The notes: a model not told the origin generated them from the letters alone. 64,000 nt of DNA from Zerene cesonia (GCF_012273895.1 NC_052102.1:1426001-1490000); one strand, 5' to 3'. Counted from the stretch's first letter, positions 22,486 to 34,921 are shown. Numbers and translations: made by a program.

Positions 22486-23644
22486 CTCTGACGCACGCTA
22501 AGAACACTGTCTTTATGACAAAACCTTAACAGTTTTATTTCTATCTGTTACACTTGATTCTGGTACAATTCTGGGTTATATAACATTTTAAATACTTGTA
22601 TAGAAAAGGGACGATTTCGTCAGTTGGCAATGATAAAAGCCTATTTAACACTTTTCCTTGTATGTAAAATCCATGAAATCACTTTTTTTGAAATCCCGTA
22701 AAATTTTCCCGGTAAACCCATAGTTAGAATGACTGGATTGCTATAATTGAGTCAGTACCCTTACTGTTAATTATATAAATAATTTTATTGTACTCGTAGA
22801 TAAATAAGCAGATGTTCTATTGTAAAATTCATTTATTTCTTTTTGTTTCATAATAAATAAGTCAGTGTTATTTTAAAAACATTATGCCGATGCTTCTTAA
22901 TACCGGTGCTGCAGCAATCTCAAATCGCCTTGGTAAAGAGACAATTCCTATTTCTAATATGGCTAATACGAAAATTCTTTGAGGAGATATTTAAAAAGCA
23001 CACAGTAAGAGTAAAGGAGCTTAAAATGTTTGAACAGTGTTGGCTCAGGAACGGTAGGACTGTTTGCTCGTACATATGCTTGCATATTTTCTTGGAAACC
23101 ATCTCTAAGCGATTTTAAAAGTAATTTTCCATATATTCTTTTAACATTTTCTTCTGTTCTATTGTGGGGTTATTATGTTGAAATCGTAAACTATTTGGAT
23201 CTGCCTTTGTTGTGTATAATGTCCGCAATGGCGGGGCGAATTTTCAAAACTTTCAATCGACCTGTCATTGACAATTCTTTTATATCTAATTTGTACGTTT
23301 ATTTTACTATCTGCCTTTGTTTTGGAAGAAGTATATTAAGGGTAAATAAAAAAAATCCATTTGGTCAAGTAGGCATAAGTGTATCTAATGAGAACAAAGA
23401 CATGAACTTTGTATTTAAATTGTATAATAAAATATTGTTAATTACAAATCATGGTGGTAATTATACTGGTCTTCATTATTATAAGCCCATATTTTCTCCT
23501 GATTGAACACTGTTCCCCTATGTGATGACTGATCTGGTCATAAGAAAGGACTATTTCACTTACTACAAATATACCAAAACATTAAAAAATAAAAAGAGGG
23601 TAATAGTGGCTGGTGATAAAATGGTAAAGGTGGCTGATTGACTG
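22486..23644. other. Gene-free stretch with the longest real open frame
   Basis: A frame of 158 codons (23030-23506, plus) starts at TTG. The first ATG in frame (23219) would leave 95 residues. It is rich in hydrophobic and aromatic residues and matches no family I recognise. No promoter or splice signal supports it. Confidence 0.35.
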
Positions 23645-23835
23645 AAATTTCAACGCACAGCCCAAACTACTAGACCGATAGGGCTGAAATTTGGCATGCA
23701 GATGTCAATCTTATGTACACATTCGCTAAATAACGATTTTGATAAATTCAACTCAAAAGGGATGGAAGTTTGTACCACGAAAATTTACTTAGACCACGCA
23801 GGTGAAGCTGCAGACAACAGCCAGTACAGTATACT
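23645..23835 (+). mobile_element. Helitron-like relic
   Basis: CAGCCCAAACTACTAGACCG, GGGCTGAAATTTGGCATGC, then ACCACGCAGGTGAAGCTGC and CAGACAACAGCCAGTA. The end is a mutated CGGGCAACAGCTAGTA-type terminus. Confidence 0.5.
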
Positions 23836-24267
23836 TGAAACCGAACTCACTTAGGGTTAGCTTCTAATACAAAAATTACAGGGATATAACAAAGAGTCGA
23901 TAAATTAATTCATTCCTAGTTCACGTAAAGTGTATTTTGCCACTAATTAACCCCTAAAGGAGAGAATCTAGATTCAGGAACGAATTATAAAACCCTTTGT
24001 CTCGTCGCTTTTGTTCCGGCTGCGAGTTTTCTTTTTGTCAAAGGTATCTTCAGTGTAGGGGCTTTTCATTCCCCATGGTCTTTATGTATGAGCGGTGTTT
24101 ATACGAAATGGAATATTGTATCAGTAATAGAATAGTCGTTAGAACTTTTCAAGGACCGACAATTGTCGCCTAATTGACAATATTAGAAGTGGTTGATAGC
24201 ATAGATATGGCAGTTCTTAAGTAATCGATGGCATAGTTAGAGATTCAATTTTGGAAAGCTTTTATTT
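23836..24267. other. No gene seen
   Basis: Mixed composition, with no element recognised. Confidence 0.35.
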
Positions 24268-24580
24268 GTGGGAGTCGAGCATGCATCGGCACGAATTGGG
24301 CCAGCTCGCACCGGGAAAGTACAACACCCCCACAGAAAACCGGAATGAAATAATAGCTTGCTTGTTTCGTACGGTGATTGGGGGAGGCGGAAGCCTATTT
24401 CCTTCTCCTAGCCCTTCCCAGTCCATTCCTTCTTTCCAGTCATCAATCCTTTCCTTATTCCTTATCCCTTAAAAGCGGACAGCGCATTTTGAGAGGTTTG
24501 TGCCTCTGCGAATGTTCATGGGCGGTGGTGATCGTTTACCATCAGGCGAACCACCAGTTCAGTTGCCCGCTGTGACATAA
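24268..24580 (+). mobile_element. Lepidopteran SINE, near full length
   Basis: Head GTGGGAGTCGAGCATGC, then CACGAATTGGGCCAGCTCGC, ACAGAAAACCGGAATGAAA, a pyrimidine-rich middle (CCTTCCCAGTCC, TTCCTTATCCCTTAAAAG), and the tail GCGAATGTTCATGGGCGGTG plus ACCATCAGGCGAACC and GTGACATAA. This is the reference copy for the SINE fragments listed elsewhere in the window. Two short frames inside it are incidental. Confidence 0.75.
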
Positions 24581-24694
24581 CAAAGGTATTCTATATAGCT
24601 ACCATAAAAACTTTTGGTGACATTGGTCTAGATGCCGTCAATTTTGCTTAAATTTGTTTTCGAGTTAATTACATTTAAGTATATTGGAGAAACT

Positions 24695-24950
24695 GGAGCC
24701 CGTGGCTTCGCGTGGTACTGAGGAATAAGGAAGCATGTGCTAATACAGATTATAATCTGTCTCTGTACAGAATTTTATACACATTCGGATGTGTGAACGA
24801 ACTTTCACGTTTATAGTATTGGTAAGATGATGATAAGATTTATCTCAATAGCTTTAAAATTATTTCAATAGCTTAAATGTTATTCTAGTACATAAGGTCT
24901 CCTGAATATCATCAAAATCCGTTCAGTCGTTTATGTGGTGACAAGTGTAA
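24695..24950 (-). mobile_element. Helitron-like relic, reverse
   Basis: CCCGTGGCTTCGCGTGGTAC at the left and ATCATCAAAATCCGTTCAGTCG at the right are typical of the 3' and 5' parts of lepidopteran Helitrons in reverse. The CTAG terminus is not preserved. Confidence 0.4.
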
Positions 24951-25104
24951 GTTGTCAATTAAAATTAACTGTGTGTTAAAATCAGAGCAAAACTATTTCA
25001 ATTTTAACTATTTTATTATAACATATCTATATATTAACTATTTTTTTATTACATAATGTAAACGAGATTTGTAAATGAGGCTCAATTTCATTAGCACTGT
25101 GCAT

Positions 25105-25186
25105 GCAGTCGTGGCCGAGCGGTTAAGGCGTCTGACTAGAAATCAGATTCCCTCTGGGAGCGTAGGTTCGAATCCTACCGACTGCG
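25105..25186 (+). tRNA. tRNA-Ser (anticodon AGA), copy 6
   Basis: The last gene of the cluster, identical to the other AGA copies. T7 at 25190-25196 terminates it. It has no convergent partner within the following 38 kb. Confidence 0.97.
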
Positions 25187-25319
25187 GACTTTTTTTAATA
25201 TTTGAAATGAATCAAATATTACTAGAATGTAATAAATGAAGTGATTCTTTTTGTATTATTTTTTTAATGTTTATATTAATAGTCACTATTGTCAGGGGAT
25301 GTGTTTAAGGCCTTTATCC

Positions 25320-25485
25320 TCAGCCTCGACTTCGCTCGTGGCATATACATAGCTTATATCAATAAATGAATGTAGCTTTCTACTGGTGAATGAATTTTTG
25401 AAATCGGTCCAGTAGTTTTTGTGTGAAAACATTACAAACACACAAAAAAAACAAAAGTCTCCTCTTTATTATATTAGTCTATACT
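25320..25485 (-). mobile_element. Helitron-like relic, reverse
   Basis: CTCGACTTCGCTCGTGGCAT, GAATTTTTGAAATCGGTCC, AGTAGTTTTTGTGTG and CTTTATTATATTAGTCTATA. The closing TTAGTATAG-type head in reverse matches Lep1-like elements, as does the paralogue at 41056. Confidence 0.5.
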
Positions 25486-25819
25486 AAGGTATCTCTAAAC
25501 CTTTGATTATAGACACAGTCTTATAAGAAACCTTCCATAACTGAAAAGAGATATAAAGGTGCAGCACACCACAACATACATATTGCATATAACTCGACAA
25601 TCAGGGTCTGCTCGTTAAGCCATAATTCGATCACAGCCCGTTCGCTAATCACGTGTTCATTTACATACAACTCATCTCTTTGGGGCGGCGGCTCCAAATA
25701 TGAATGATTGTTTGTGTTTGTTGTGTAGATGTGGTTTTAGATTTTAGTGAATAATATTCATTTGTTATAGTATTTTGTATATATTTCATATTATCTTGGT
25801 TATTATCGGGCATGTTTTG

Positions 25820-25895
25820 TCGTAGCTGGCAGCTATGCTGGTGGTTCGCCTGGCAAGCGTTGCCCGACGCCCATGAACATTCGCAGAGGTAAATT
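25820..25895 (-). mobile_element. SINE tail fragment, reverse
   Basis: GTAGCTGGCAGCTATGCTGG, GTGGTTCGCCTGGCAAGCG and CCCATGAACATTCGCAGAGG are the reverse of the SINE tail at 24268. Confidence 0.6.
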
Positions 25896-26009
25896 TAGGT
25901 TAAAAATCTTAGGCAGTGTGTTTTTTTGTAAATAACACGAAAAATGTTTTTAGTGAATAGTGAAAATGAAGGATAGATATTTTAACAAAATATACGTATT
26001 TTCTGTAAG

Positions 26010-26150
26010 AAGTGAAAAACTGCCTTCAAATTGTTAGAACTAAACAAAATTTAAGGAATCATGAAAATTGGTACATCTAGTAAAAAGTAATGACGTAACA
26101 AACACAAAAAAATCCATCGAATTGATAACTTTCTTCCGTTTCTTGAAATT
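26010..26150 (-). repeat. Family E dispersed repeat, reverse
   Basis: TTAGAACTAAACAAAATTTAAG, TACATCTAGTAAAAAGTAATG and CATCGAATTGATAACTTTC in the family order. Confidence 0.5.
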
Positions 26151-27611
26151 GTTTGATAACCAATTTCAAGAATCTGTACAAGAATAGCCCACGAGTGTTC
26201 AGAATGCTTTAGAAAATTTATTTATTAATTTTTTGCCAGTCCAATGTAGCTGAATCTTACTGATTAATCATACTGTGAGTAGGCTTTTGTGTAGATAAGT
26301 TATATAAATAGCGGCCTACGGTGATTACGAGCCTTTGTTTATATTTCACTAATAACTATTGAATGCAAATCGTTCGCCAGTTGAAGTAAATACAGTTGAA
26401 TGTACGTGAATTTAGTTAATTAGTGATGGCGGATTTTTTCACAGTTTCGTTGGACGGTTAGAATAATGGGAAAAGTGTTTAGTTGGACTTTGTTAACGAA
26501 TAATTATTAATTTATATTGCAGTATCATTATTTTATATTTTTCTTTTGGGTTGTCTGGAATAAATCTGTTAAAATCTACTACCTTTCTCCCGCGGCTTCG
26601 TTTGGTAGTTATAAGTTCTAAGCATACATACATACATAGGAACAAACGCGACTTTTTTTTTATTAAGCCTATTGTGTGTATTTTTTTGCATTACCTATTG
26701 TCTGTTACGTTAAGTTTTATAAGTTTTAATGCAATTAAGTTTTTTTTTCATTTGTTCATCCATTATAAAGAAAGAGTTTACGTTGATGACGTATGACGTA
26801 TGACTTTGGATTATGCGACAAAAACCCATCCTGCTATCTTATTTTCTACTACTATTTTCATGTAAATTGTAATACTTCAAAATATCTGAAATGTGTATGA
26901 GCGAAGTTTAGTTTGATTATTGATTAATTTTATAGGTAATAACACTAGTTTAGCACACAGGCACCCGTATATCTACAAATCGTAATGCAAAGCTGTTGAC
27001 AATATATAAAAAATTAATTAACCCCCAAACACGTGCTACTAAAATATTCGTTTGCGTTCGCAATTAATATCAGCAGCGATTTTACCGACAATTACCGTGC
27101 TGAAACACTTACGTCACGGCCCTAACACACAATTATTCATGAAATTTCATAGTAGCTATAGTAATTAAGCAATTTTTGAAGCGAGAAATTTACAGCGCCC
27201 GCCCGCCCTCCTCTACTTTTACTGCAATTCTTTTCAAAGTTCTCATTGGTGTTTTAAAGTTTTACTACGGCAAGTGAAATAAAATAGCAGGGGTTAATGA
27301 GTTCAAGCTTCGGTGCTTAGTCTGTTTCATTTTTAGTTCGGAATTAATTTTTTTTTGTTGTTTTTGCTTTAATGTCAATTGGTGGTGGATGCTCTTGTTG
27401 GCTTCTAATTTGCGTTCATCGATCATGGATGTCAAATTTGAATTTAGAATTTGATTGAAAAATGTTTCCAATAATTCAAATTTCGAGCGTGGAATAGCAT
27501 TCATTGTTTTTAGTGAACTCAGGTTTGGTTACTAAATGTCATATAATTGCATGCGGTGTCCTAGAGCCATTATGACTTTGGGACCTTAAAGAAAATAGCG
27601 AATTTCCATCA
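26151..27611. other. Gene-free stretch with a GC-richer patch
   Basis: 27050-27200 is less AT-rich and repeat-free (GTGCTGAAACACTTACGTCA, GCGCCCGCCCGCCC). It may be regulatory. The 79- and 81-codon frames here are unsupported. Confidence 0.35.
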
Positions 27612-27705
27612 AAAGGCTAGCAAAGCACCTGTAACTACTAATGTTACAAGTGTTTACGAGCGGTGGTGACCACATAACATCAGGCCTGCCTTTTTCCTTG
27701 CTATG
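27612..27705 (+). repeat. SINE/LINE tail fragment (family F)
   Basis: AGCACCTGTAACTACTAATG, GTGTTTACGAGCGGTGGTG and ACATCAGGCCTGCCTTTTTCC. The 62480 copy shares AGCACCTGTGACATCACCAATG. Confidence 0.5.
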
Positions 27706-28047
27706 CCCCAAAAAATTCAATGTCATTAGTACATTGTAATTAAATTGAGTTAATATGCTATTTGTGTTGATTTAATTTTACTATGAGTTAAATAAAAAAA
27801 TATAGTGCTTCTATAGAGAAAACATCTCCAATCACTTAAGTAACGAACCATTACTGGAATTACTGAAATAATATTAAAAATGGCGCATCTTTCGTTTAGA
27901 GATAGTAATTAATATACATTTGAAATCATAGTAGTGAACTGATGAAAACTAATAGAGATTTTTTTCAATAAATGCGATCTCTTTCGTTATTAACAACTGA
28001 ACCAATGTAACTGAGCTTTACGAACTTAGTTCTCTATTTATTAAAAA

Positions 28048-28120
28048 CTAGTTGTCGGCCCCAGCTTCACATGTGGTGTGTTTCCCCATTAAAGACATGT
28101 AAAAAAAGGATTGTGTGGTT
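28048..28120 (-). mobile_element. Helitron-like 3' end, reverse
   Basis: CTAGTTGTCGGCCCCAGCTT on plus is the reverse of a GGGGCCGACAACTAG terminus. Only the end is preserved. Confidence 0.4.
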
Positions 28121-29461
28121 TTATGAAACCACGGTAAAAGTTAAACTTTTTTTTCACATTATAGATATTTAACTACCGTATTGAAGCCTCCGTATTGGCC
28201 TCGGCTCTGACGAGCGCCTTTCCCTTTCCCTACCCCCGGCCGACCGTCACGCGACATGCGATACACAGACCAACAAAATTTGAGACGATGTAATTAGAGT
28301 TTCACTTCACGAGTTTTAGGCTTACCATCACGTTTGGTGATTTATTTTCGTTTTTATAAATAATTTTAAATTCAATAAGTCTTGAACATTTACCTGCATC
28401 ACATAATAGAATTACCAAGATTACAATTTTTCTGAAATTAAAGTAATTTGGTGCTTTTGCTTCAAAACTGAAACGATCAGCATTTAAAAAAATATAAATT
28501 TAACAAAATACATATAAAAGGCATTTAGTTGTTCATTTAAATTTAAATTTGGTGACCATTGTGGTGAGTGGTGACCTATTCAAATTTAAAACGCCTGCCA
28601 AAAAATGAAAGCAAATTTTTGCGGGAGACACTTCACTTGTGTGGTTACAAATATTATAAAAATGATAGGAGATGCCAATAATAAATTTTAATGAATATAT
28701 GGTTTAATGACTATTTTTATTTAAAATTGAATAATTTGGGCAGACGAAATTCTATAAATTTATTTTTTAATTTCGTAAAAAATAATTTTAATGCATGATT
28801 GTGATATAAAGCTGAAGAGTTTGTTTGCGTTTGCTAATCTTCAAGAATCTATCTAGATCTCTAATAAATCAAGAACTATAGCTTCGATTATAAACAATAT
28901 TTTTGTTTTGTGTCTATTGACTGAGCAAGGTTACAGTTAATGAATCAGAACTAGGGCATTATGCTTCGGGTTCCCTGAGTGGCATTTTTTTTGGCACACG
29001 CAGCCACATAATAGTTGTAAGCATTAATTTTTGATTATCTTCTTTTCAAATTTATTGTTACTGTAGTATGATCTGTTGTGTGTGGGTTAAATATATTTTT
29101 CTTCTTCTTTCTAATATAACGTTCATATTCTTAAATAACGAAAAAGTTTTAGTTAATAGGAGCTTTACCCGTCATTATTTTCCTTTTATTAGGTACTTTA
29201 AAATAGACACAATATCGTCTCACGCATGAATTATTTTACGAATTCACGAATTAATTCTGTTTCTGTTCAACATGATGTGTTATCTTCAATGTGAAAATTA
29301 ATTCTAATTAATGTCAAAGATTATGTAAGTATAGATGTGACGTCGTCGTGTTTCTAATTTTAATATGTAAACGTTTGAGTTTCTTTCACGGCTCAATGGA
29401 ATGGTTTTATGATGTGATTTGCTGGCTAGATATAGTGAGCCTAGTATATTACTATATCGTG
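28121..29461. other. Gene-free stretch
   Basis: 28180-28265 is a GC-rich patch (TACCCCCGGCCGACCGTCAC) without a recognised identity. A 5' fragment of the 7436 element (AAAGCTGAAGAGTTTGTTTG) lies at about 28808-28860. The rest is AT-rich. Confidence 0.35.
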
Positions 29462-29580
29462 ATTCATTCATCATTCATTCATCATCAGCCCATATATGTT
29501 CCCACTGCTGGGACACAGACATCCTATGAGGGTACACACCATAATCCTCAATTTAGACACCTCAACTCATGGGAATAACC
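29462..29580 (+). repeat. Fragment of CATCATCAGCCCATAT-type lepidopteran repeat
   Basis: CATCATCAGCCCATATATGT, CCCACTGCTGGGACACAGAC and CACACCATAATCCTC. This is a common lepidopteran non-LTR tail in which the middle usually reads TCCCCACTGCTGGGGCACGGG. It is truncated here. Confidence 0.6.
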
Positions 29581-29582
29581 TA

Positions 29583-29615
29583 ACCACGCGGGCGAAGATG
29601 CGGGAGGGAAGCTAG
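29583..29615 (+). mobile_element. Helitron-like 3' terminus
   Basis: ACCACGCGGGCGAAGATGCG followed by GGAGGGAAGCTAG then T. It abuts the preceding repeat, so the body of the Helitron is missing. Confidence 0.5.
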
Positions 29616-29898
29616 TAAATTTTCTGTGTTATTACATGTGACGTGTAATTGCTGGGTTTTGTTTCAGCAAATTTACTTCTTCTATTATACGTGTAGTAAT
29701 GTGAAATAAAGACATTAAATAAGTATAAGATTCTATATACGATGTATTAATGGAAAATTAAAGAATGTCTATGTATCATTCTATTTTATTATTAGAGATA
29801 AGCAGTTTTTCATTAATTGTACTGAAATACAATTGATTTTGTACATTTTTCTAATAAATTTTATTTAAATTGGACAATATAACTATTTTGCTAACCAG

Positions 29899-30035
29899 AC
29901 GCCCGTATCCTTTTCCTCACCTTTTCCCTATCATGTATAACCGTTTGCTTATCCCCATTTATTACAATCCTACCTCTGCAAATCTTGGGCAGAGGTGAAC
30001 AAACGATCATCAGGCGAACCATCAATCTGCTATAA
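29899..30035 (+). mobile_element. SINE fragment
   Basis: GACGCCCGTATCCTTTTCC, CCTACCTCTGCAAATC and ATCATCAGGCGAACCATCAA correspond to the middle and tail of the SINE at 24268. Confidence 0.55.
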
Positions 30036-30356
30036 CATTATAAAAATAATTTAACTAATTAACCATCCTTTCGTTTCCTTGCCCACCAGGTTGTCTGCAA
30101 GAGATCACTGCTTAAGGCCGCTTATCGTGCTCTTCATATTCGAAATATTTTCCTTGTTTGTTTTTTATTTTTCTGCACAATAATGAGTATTTAATTTGGT
30201 TTGATTTGAACCTTAAAATTTGTACAGCATCGTCTGTCGAATTTAAAACTATATTGTACGAAAGCTACAAACATATACATATACATGTAAAGAAAATATA
30301 TTTCCTTTATTTTATTATTCCTAAAATATTATTTAGTAAAAACCATAGATAGCGCT

Positions 30357-31356
30357 NNNNNNNNNNNNNNNNNNNNNNNNNNNNNNNNNNNNNNNNNNNN
30401 NNNNNNNNNNNNNNNNNNNNNNNNNNNNNNNNNNNNNNNNNNNNNNNNNNNNNNNNNNNNNNNNNNNNNNNNNNNNNNNNNNNNNNNNNNNNNNNNNNNN
30501 NNNNNNNNNNNNNNNNNNNNNNNNNNNNNNNNNNNNNNNNNNNNNNNNNNNNNNNNNNNNNNNNNNNNNNNNNNNNNNNNNNNNNNNNNNNNNNNNNNNN
30601 NNNNNNNNNNNNNNNNNNNNNNNNNNNNNNNNNNNNNNNNNNNNNNNNNNNNNNNNNNNNNNNNNNNNNNNNNNNNNNNNNNNNNNNNNNNNNNNNNNNN
30701 NNNNNNNNNNNNNNNNNNNNNNNNNNNNNNNNNNNNNNNNNNNNNNNNNNNNNNNNNNNNNNNNNNNNNNNNNNNNNNNNNNNNNNNNNNNNNNNNNNNN
30801 NNNNNNNNNNNNNNNNNNNNNNNNNNNNNNNNNNNNNNNNNNNNNNNNNNNNNNNNNNNNNNNNNNNNNNNNNNNNNNNNNNNNNNNNNNNNNNNNNNNN
30901 NNNNNNNNNNNNNNNNNNNNNNNNNNNNNNNNNNNNNNNNNNNNNNNNNNNNNNNNNNNNNNNNNNNNNNNNNNNNNNNNNNNNNNNNNNNNNNNNNNNN
31001 NNNNNNNNNNNNNNNNNNNNNNNNNNNNNNNNNNNNNNNNNNNNNNNNNNNNNNNNNNNNNNNNNNNNNNNNNNNNNNNNNNNNNNNNNNNNNNNNNNNN
31101 NNNNNNNNNNNNNNNNNNNNNNNNNNNNNNNNNNNNNNNNNNNNNNNNNNNNNNNNNNNNNNNNNNNNNNNNNNNNNNNNNNNNNNNNNNNNNNNNNNNN
31201 NNNNNNNNNNNNNNNNNNNNNNNNNNNNNNNNNNNNNNNNNNNNNNNNNNNNNNNNNNNNNNNNNNNNNNNNNNNNNNNNNNNNNNNNNNNNNNNNNNNN
31301 NNNNNNNNNNNNNNNNNNNNNNNNNNNNNNNNNNNNNNNNNNNNNNNNNNNNNNNN
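30357..31356. other. Assembly gap of exactly 1000 N
   Basis: Unsequenced gap. The round length suggests a placeholder, so the true distance is unknown. An apparent 388-codon open frame across it is an artefact of the N run. Confidence 0.99.
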
Positions 31357-34300
31357 TTTAATCGTCGTTTCTTTGTTTTTACAGAGCAACACGTGGTTAT
31401 TATTTAACCAATATTCCCAAACAAATACATTATATACATATATAATATAAACATATAGTATACAATTTAACACCGTAGTTCTCAGTATGGTTTCATCACC
31501 TACGGTTCCAAAAAATATTAATTAGACAGCCTTTCAATGCAACATATTGCTTTTTTAAACAAAACAAATTAAAAGAGTGGTAATTATTAGAACATTTACT
31601 CAATATCAATTAGTTCCAGAATAGAATATACTGGTTTGCAATAAAGACAGTAATGATAACTTACGTAGCCAAACAAGCGTTACATAGCTGAGAGACTCAG
31701 ACCCATTCAAAAATCAGAAATAAATTACTCAGCTTGAAGTTTTCCCATTAAAAGATGCCATAGCTTTATGTTTTACATTGGAACAATATTGTTCGATCAT
31801 CAATGCGTTACCAACATGCCGCATCTGCACCCATACTCTATTGCAACTCCATTATTTGAGTGGCAAGTTAATGAGTCCTTTTGAAGTTCCCTTTTGTTTG
31901 AGTTTTAACGTTAGAATTAACTGCGTGCCGTCTCCCGCTAATTTGTTCCAAACGTACGCCAATTATGTTACGTTCGGCTTCCTTTGGGATTGCGGGCCTC
32001 GATCATTTCCTTCAAGATTTCTGCCTCTGTTTTAATAGACGAGGGGTCTTTGTATGGAATCATTGGTGTGATAGACGCCAAGTTGTTGCAACATTTCGGT
32101 AATGAATACTAAAACGAAATGGGAGTTTCCGGAGTAATGGATAACGATTGATTGCTATGTAGCTACTTTTACTGGCATTAAAAGTCCAATATTTCTTTCT
32201 TATGTGTTAAAAGTTCTTGCCACCAATAGAGTCTGCGTTTTTCCATTGATAATCAGATACATACTCATAACACTGAACTTTATACCCCAGAGAAAGAGAA
32301 GAAGAAAAGAGAAGTGGAGTAAAAACACAAAAATACGCTTTTCGTTTTCTCTTTTCGTGTATATCTTCATAATTACTAAGTCTGATGGGGGAAATAGTCA
32401 CTTTTATTATGCTACCAATAAATATGTTTCAAAAAGTTGTAGTAATTTGTTTTACTCCAGTGTACCCTCGTTAGTATTGCGATCACTTAACAGTATATTT
32501 AAATCATTTATAACGAATAGCATTAAAAGGCTTCGCAAGATTACACGTTACCCGACGAATGTATTTAGTTTTGTGGGGATTATGGTTGTGAAATCTAATT
32601 ATTTAGAAACGTTTTTATTGGATACTGTTTCAGCTGTAACACTTGGTAGTAATTAGCTAAAAGACTGTCTGATTATAGATTGTTTTTTTGTTTAGAAAGA
32701 TCAATTATACAATTAATAAGATGATTCCAAAGTATTCTGCAGCTACGTCTCTTGTCCTGCTAATATTAACTACTCGTTTGTTAATAATTTAGAACAGATT
32801 CAAATTTTAATAGCATTTACATAAAGATCCGTTCATATTTTAATGAATCACGCTACAAACATGTGCAAAAATCGCAGGAATGTACATAGGCTTAAATATT
32901 AATTTCTACTACGTAGCCACGATCTAAGGCTAATATTCTAAAATTTATTGATCGTTTGTACGTTCGTGGTACGTCAAGCTGTGTGGGTTATTAATATTAC
33001 AGAATTGTTCACAACAACCGACAAAGTGAATTCAAAAGATGCACGGTTGCCAAGGCAACCGCTCCATCAAAAATTAGTTCTCTCCCATCCAACTTGAACC
33101 ACAATCGAAGGATCAGGAACTTTAATTACTCCCACATTAACCCTTGCCAATCCCGCTCGAGATAGTCAATTCTTTAAACTTCGGCAATGAGTTCACAATC
33201 CCGTCAATTAACTGGGACTTACTGAGGGTTGAGTCTGCATGCGAGAATTGAATTGTTTTGGAAATATCGAATGTTTATTCTTGCGGTAACAGTGTATGAT
33301 TGGGTGGGATATAATGGTTGTTATTGCAAGATTGTTAGAGGTGTACGTTAGTTAAGGTTTGAAGTATATTTAAAGATCAAAATGACCGATGCTTTTTTTG
33401 AATACATTTAGAATATCACGCTACGGAGTGTGGCCATACAAAAGCCAACTAAAGTCTATACAGGAAATACTAAAAAAGAAATCGACTATATACACCATTT
33501 TGTTTTTTAAATTTGTTTTCTACAAATCAACTAATACAAATGGAAACTACATCGCTTAATCGATAAATAGTATTGTCAAACAAATACATCTCTTCCTCCT
33601 TACAATATGAGAAAATTGCAATAATAATAACATAAACAGTAATCGACCTTCCTTCTGAAGTGAACTCATATGAATAAAATTATAAAAAACATTCGTTTCA
33701 ACTCGTATAAATCGGGGAATGCTTTTTCAGTTTTAAGGCTTTGCAACCCTACTAGTATTGTCGTTTAATTGTCCTATTTTATTTCGATTCTCCGTTTGGT
33801 ACAAGTTTATATGTGCATACAGTTTTAGCGTGTTAATGATTTCAGCTTTACTATCCACCTAGGAATATTAAAAGGTAACTAAATCCAGTGATATCCAGAA
33901 ACTACTGATTAAAGTATTATATTATTTACATACTAATTTATCATGAAATTACCATAGTTTGTTAAGTATAATAGATCTATATAAAAATTTTTGCCACATG
34001 GCAGATTATAGGTGAACACCTTCATATAATATAATACCTGTCTTATAACCTTAAACATAAAATTATTTTGAAATTTGAATTTGATTTTCATGTATCAACA
34101 TTCTACGTGTTCTCCATTTAAAATACGTATCAAATAACAGGAAGTTCAAAAATTATGCAATGTGATAATATGTTCATATAATTTACCAGGATGGCTTTCT
34201 TCACCATTACCTACTTGTAAAATAAATACTTATGTATATAAATTAATTAAGACGTTACTAACAATGAATTGACTGCTTTCCTGTGGTATAACGACATCTT

Positions 34301-34921
34301 AAAATGGCCGCGAGCTAACAACGGAGCTATTGTGCTCAATGAGTTCTTACATTAATTAATTGCTTCTTAGATTATATAACGTTCATGAATTTGAAATTAT
34401 GGGATTTTTGTTTGCTGTCACTGAAAATTAACTGTTCGTCATTTCAATATCTTCTGGTGGTCGCGGCGGTATATTAAACAGCTCCCGTGGCCAATAAAGC
34501 GGCCCGATGGAACATTGGGTCATAGGGTTATAGGCATATGGGTTATAGTCGGTAGGAATGATATAATCCATAGCTCCTTTTCCCCGGGGTATCTATGTAA
34601 ATTTCCCCACATAAAAAAAGGTGGTGGATAAAATCTAAAAATTGCTTGTTGTTATGGATATTTCTAATCGTAATTACTCAAATATACCTATTAATACAGT
34701 GGCTTAACCCAAGTAGAAGAAAGCCGTAAAAATACAAGTTTCTTGTTGTGTGATATGCTTTTAGAAGTTGATATTGGTGGGCGAGCGCTATGCAGTTGGC
34801 GGCATTTTACAAGTTTGTTTACGAAGTTTTGTTGGAGTTTTTTGATTTATTGGCTTCTAGGTGTACGGTAGGGTGAGGATTATAAGGATAATCCAGATGT
34901 AAGGACATCCTACCAATCCTA
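31357..34921. other. 3.5-kb gene-free stretch with candidate regulatory islands
   Basis: No intact element is visible. 31780-32040 and 33000-33240 are less AT-rich and repeat-free. The second contains an X-box (listed separately). 34430-34560 holds GGCCAATAAAGCGGCCCG. A 150-codon frame at 32204-32656 begins at GTG and resembles no family. Confidence 0.4.
33046..33059. promoter_or_regulatory. Candidate RFX-type X-box
   Basis: GTTGCCAAGGCAAC is a perfect imperfect-spacer palindrome matching the X-box consensus GTNRCC N0-3 RGYAAC bound by RFX factors. The palindrome extends to CGGTTGCC/GGCAACCG. It lies in a repeat-free island, but no promoter is identified next to it. Confidence 0.5.

Noticed and set aside
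23030..23506. 158-codon plus frame, longest unambiguous one
   Set aside because: It begins at TTG, with the first ATG 63 codons in. There is no recognisable domain and no promoter or splice context. For roughly two-thirds AT DNA a frame this long is uncommon but not extraordinary. blastp/tblastn would decide.
24251..24575. Overlapping 65- and 73-codon frames
   Set aside because: They lie wholly inside the SINE. The Ser/Pro-rich part is its pyrimidine tract.
9379..25186. CRISPR-like reading of the repeated 82-nt units
   Set aside because: The units are tRNA genes on both strands with kilobase spacers in a eukaryotic genome.
30307..31473. 388-codon open frame
   Set aside because: It is open only because it crosses 1000 N.
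32204..32656. 150-codon plus frame
   Set aside because: It begins at GTG, with no useful ATG until near the end and no domain recognised.
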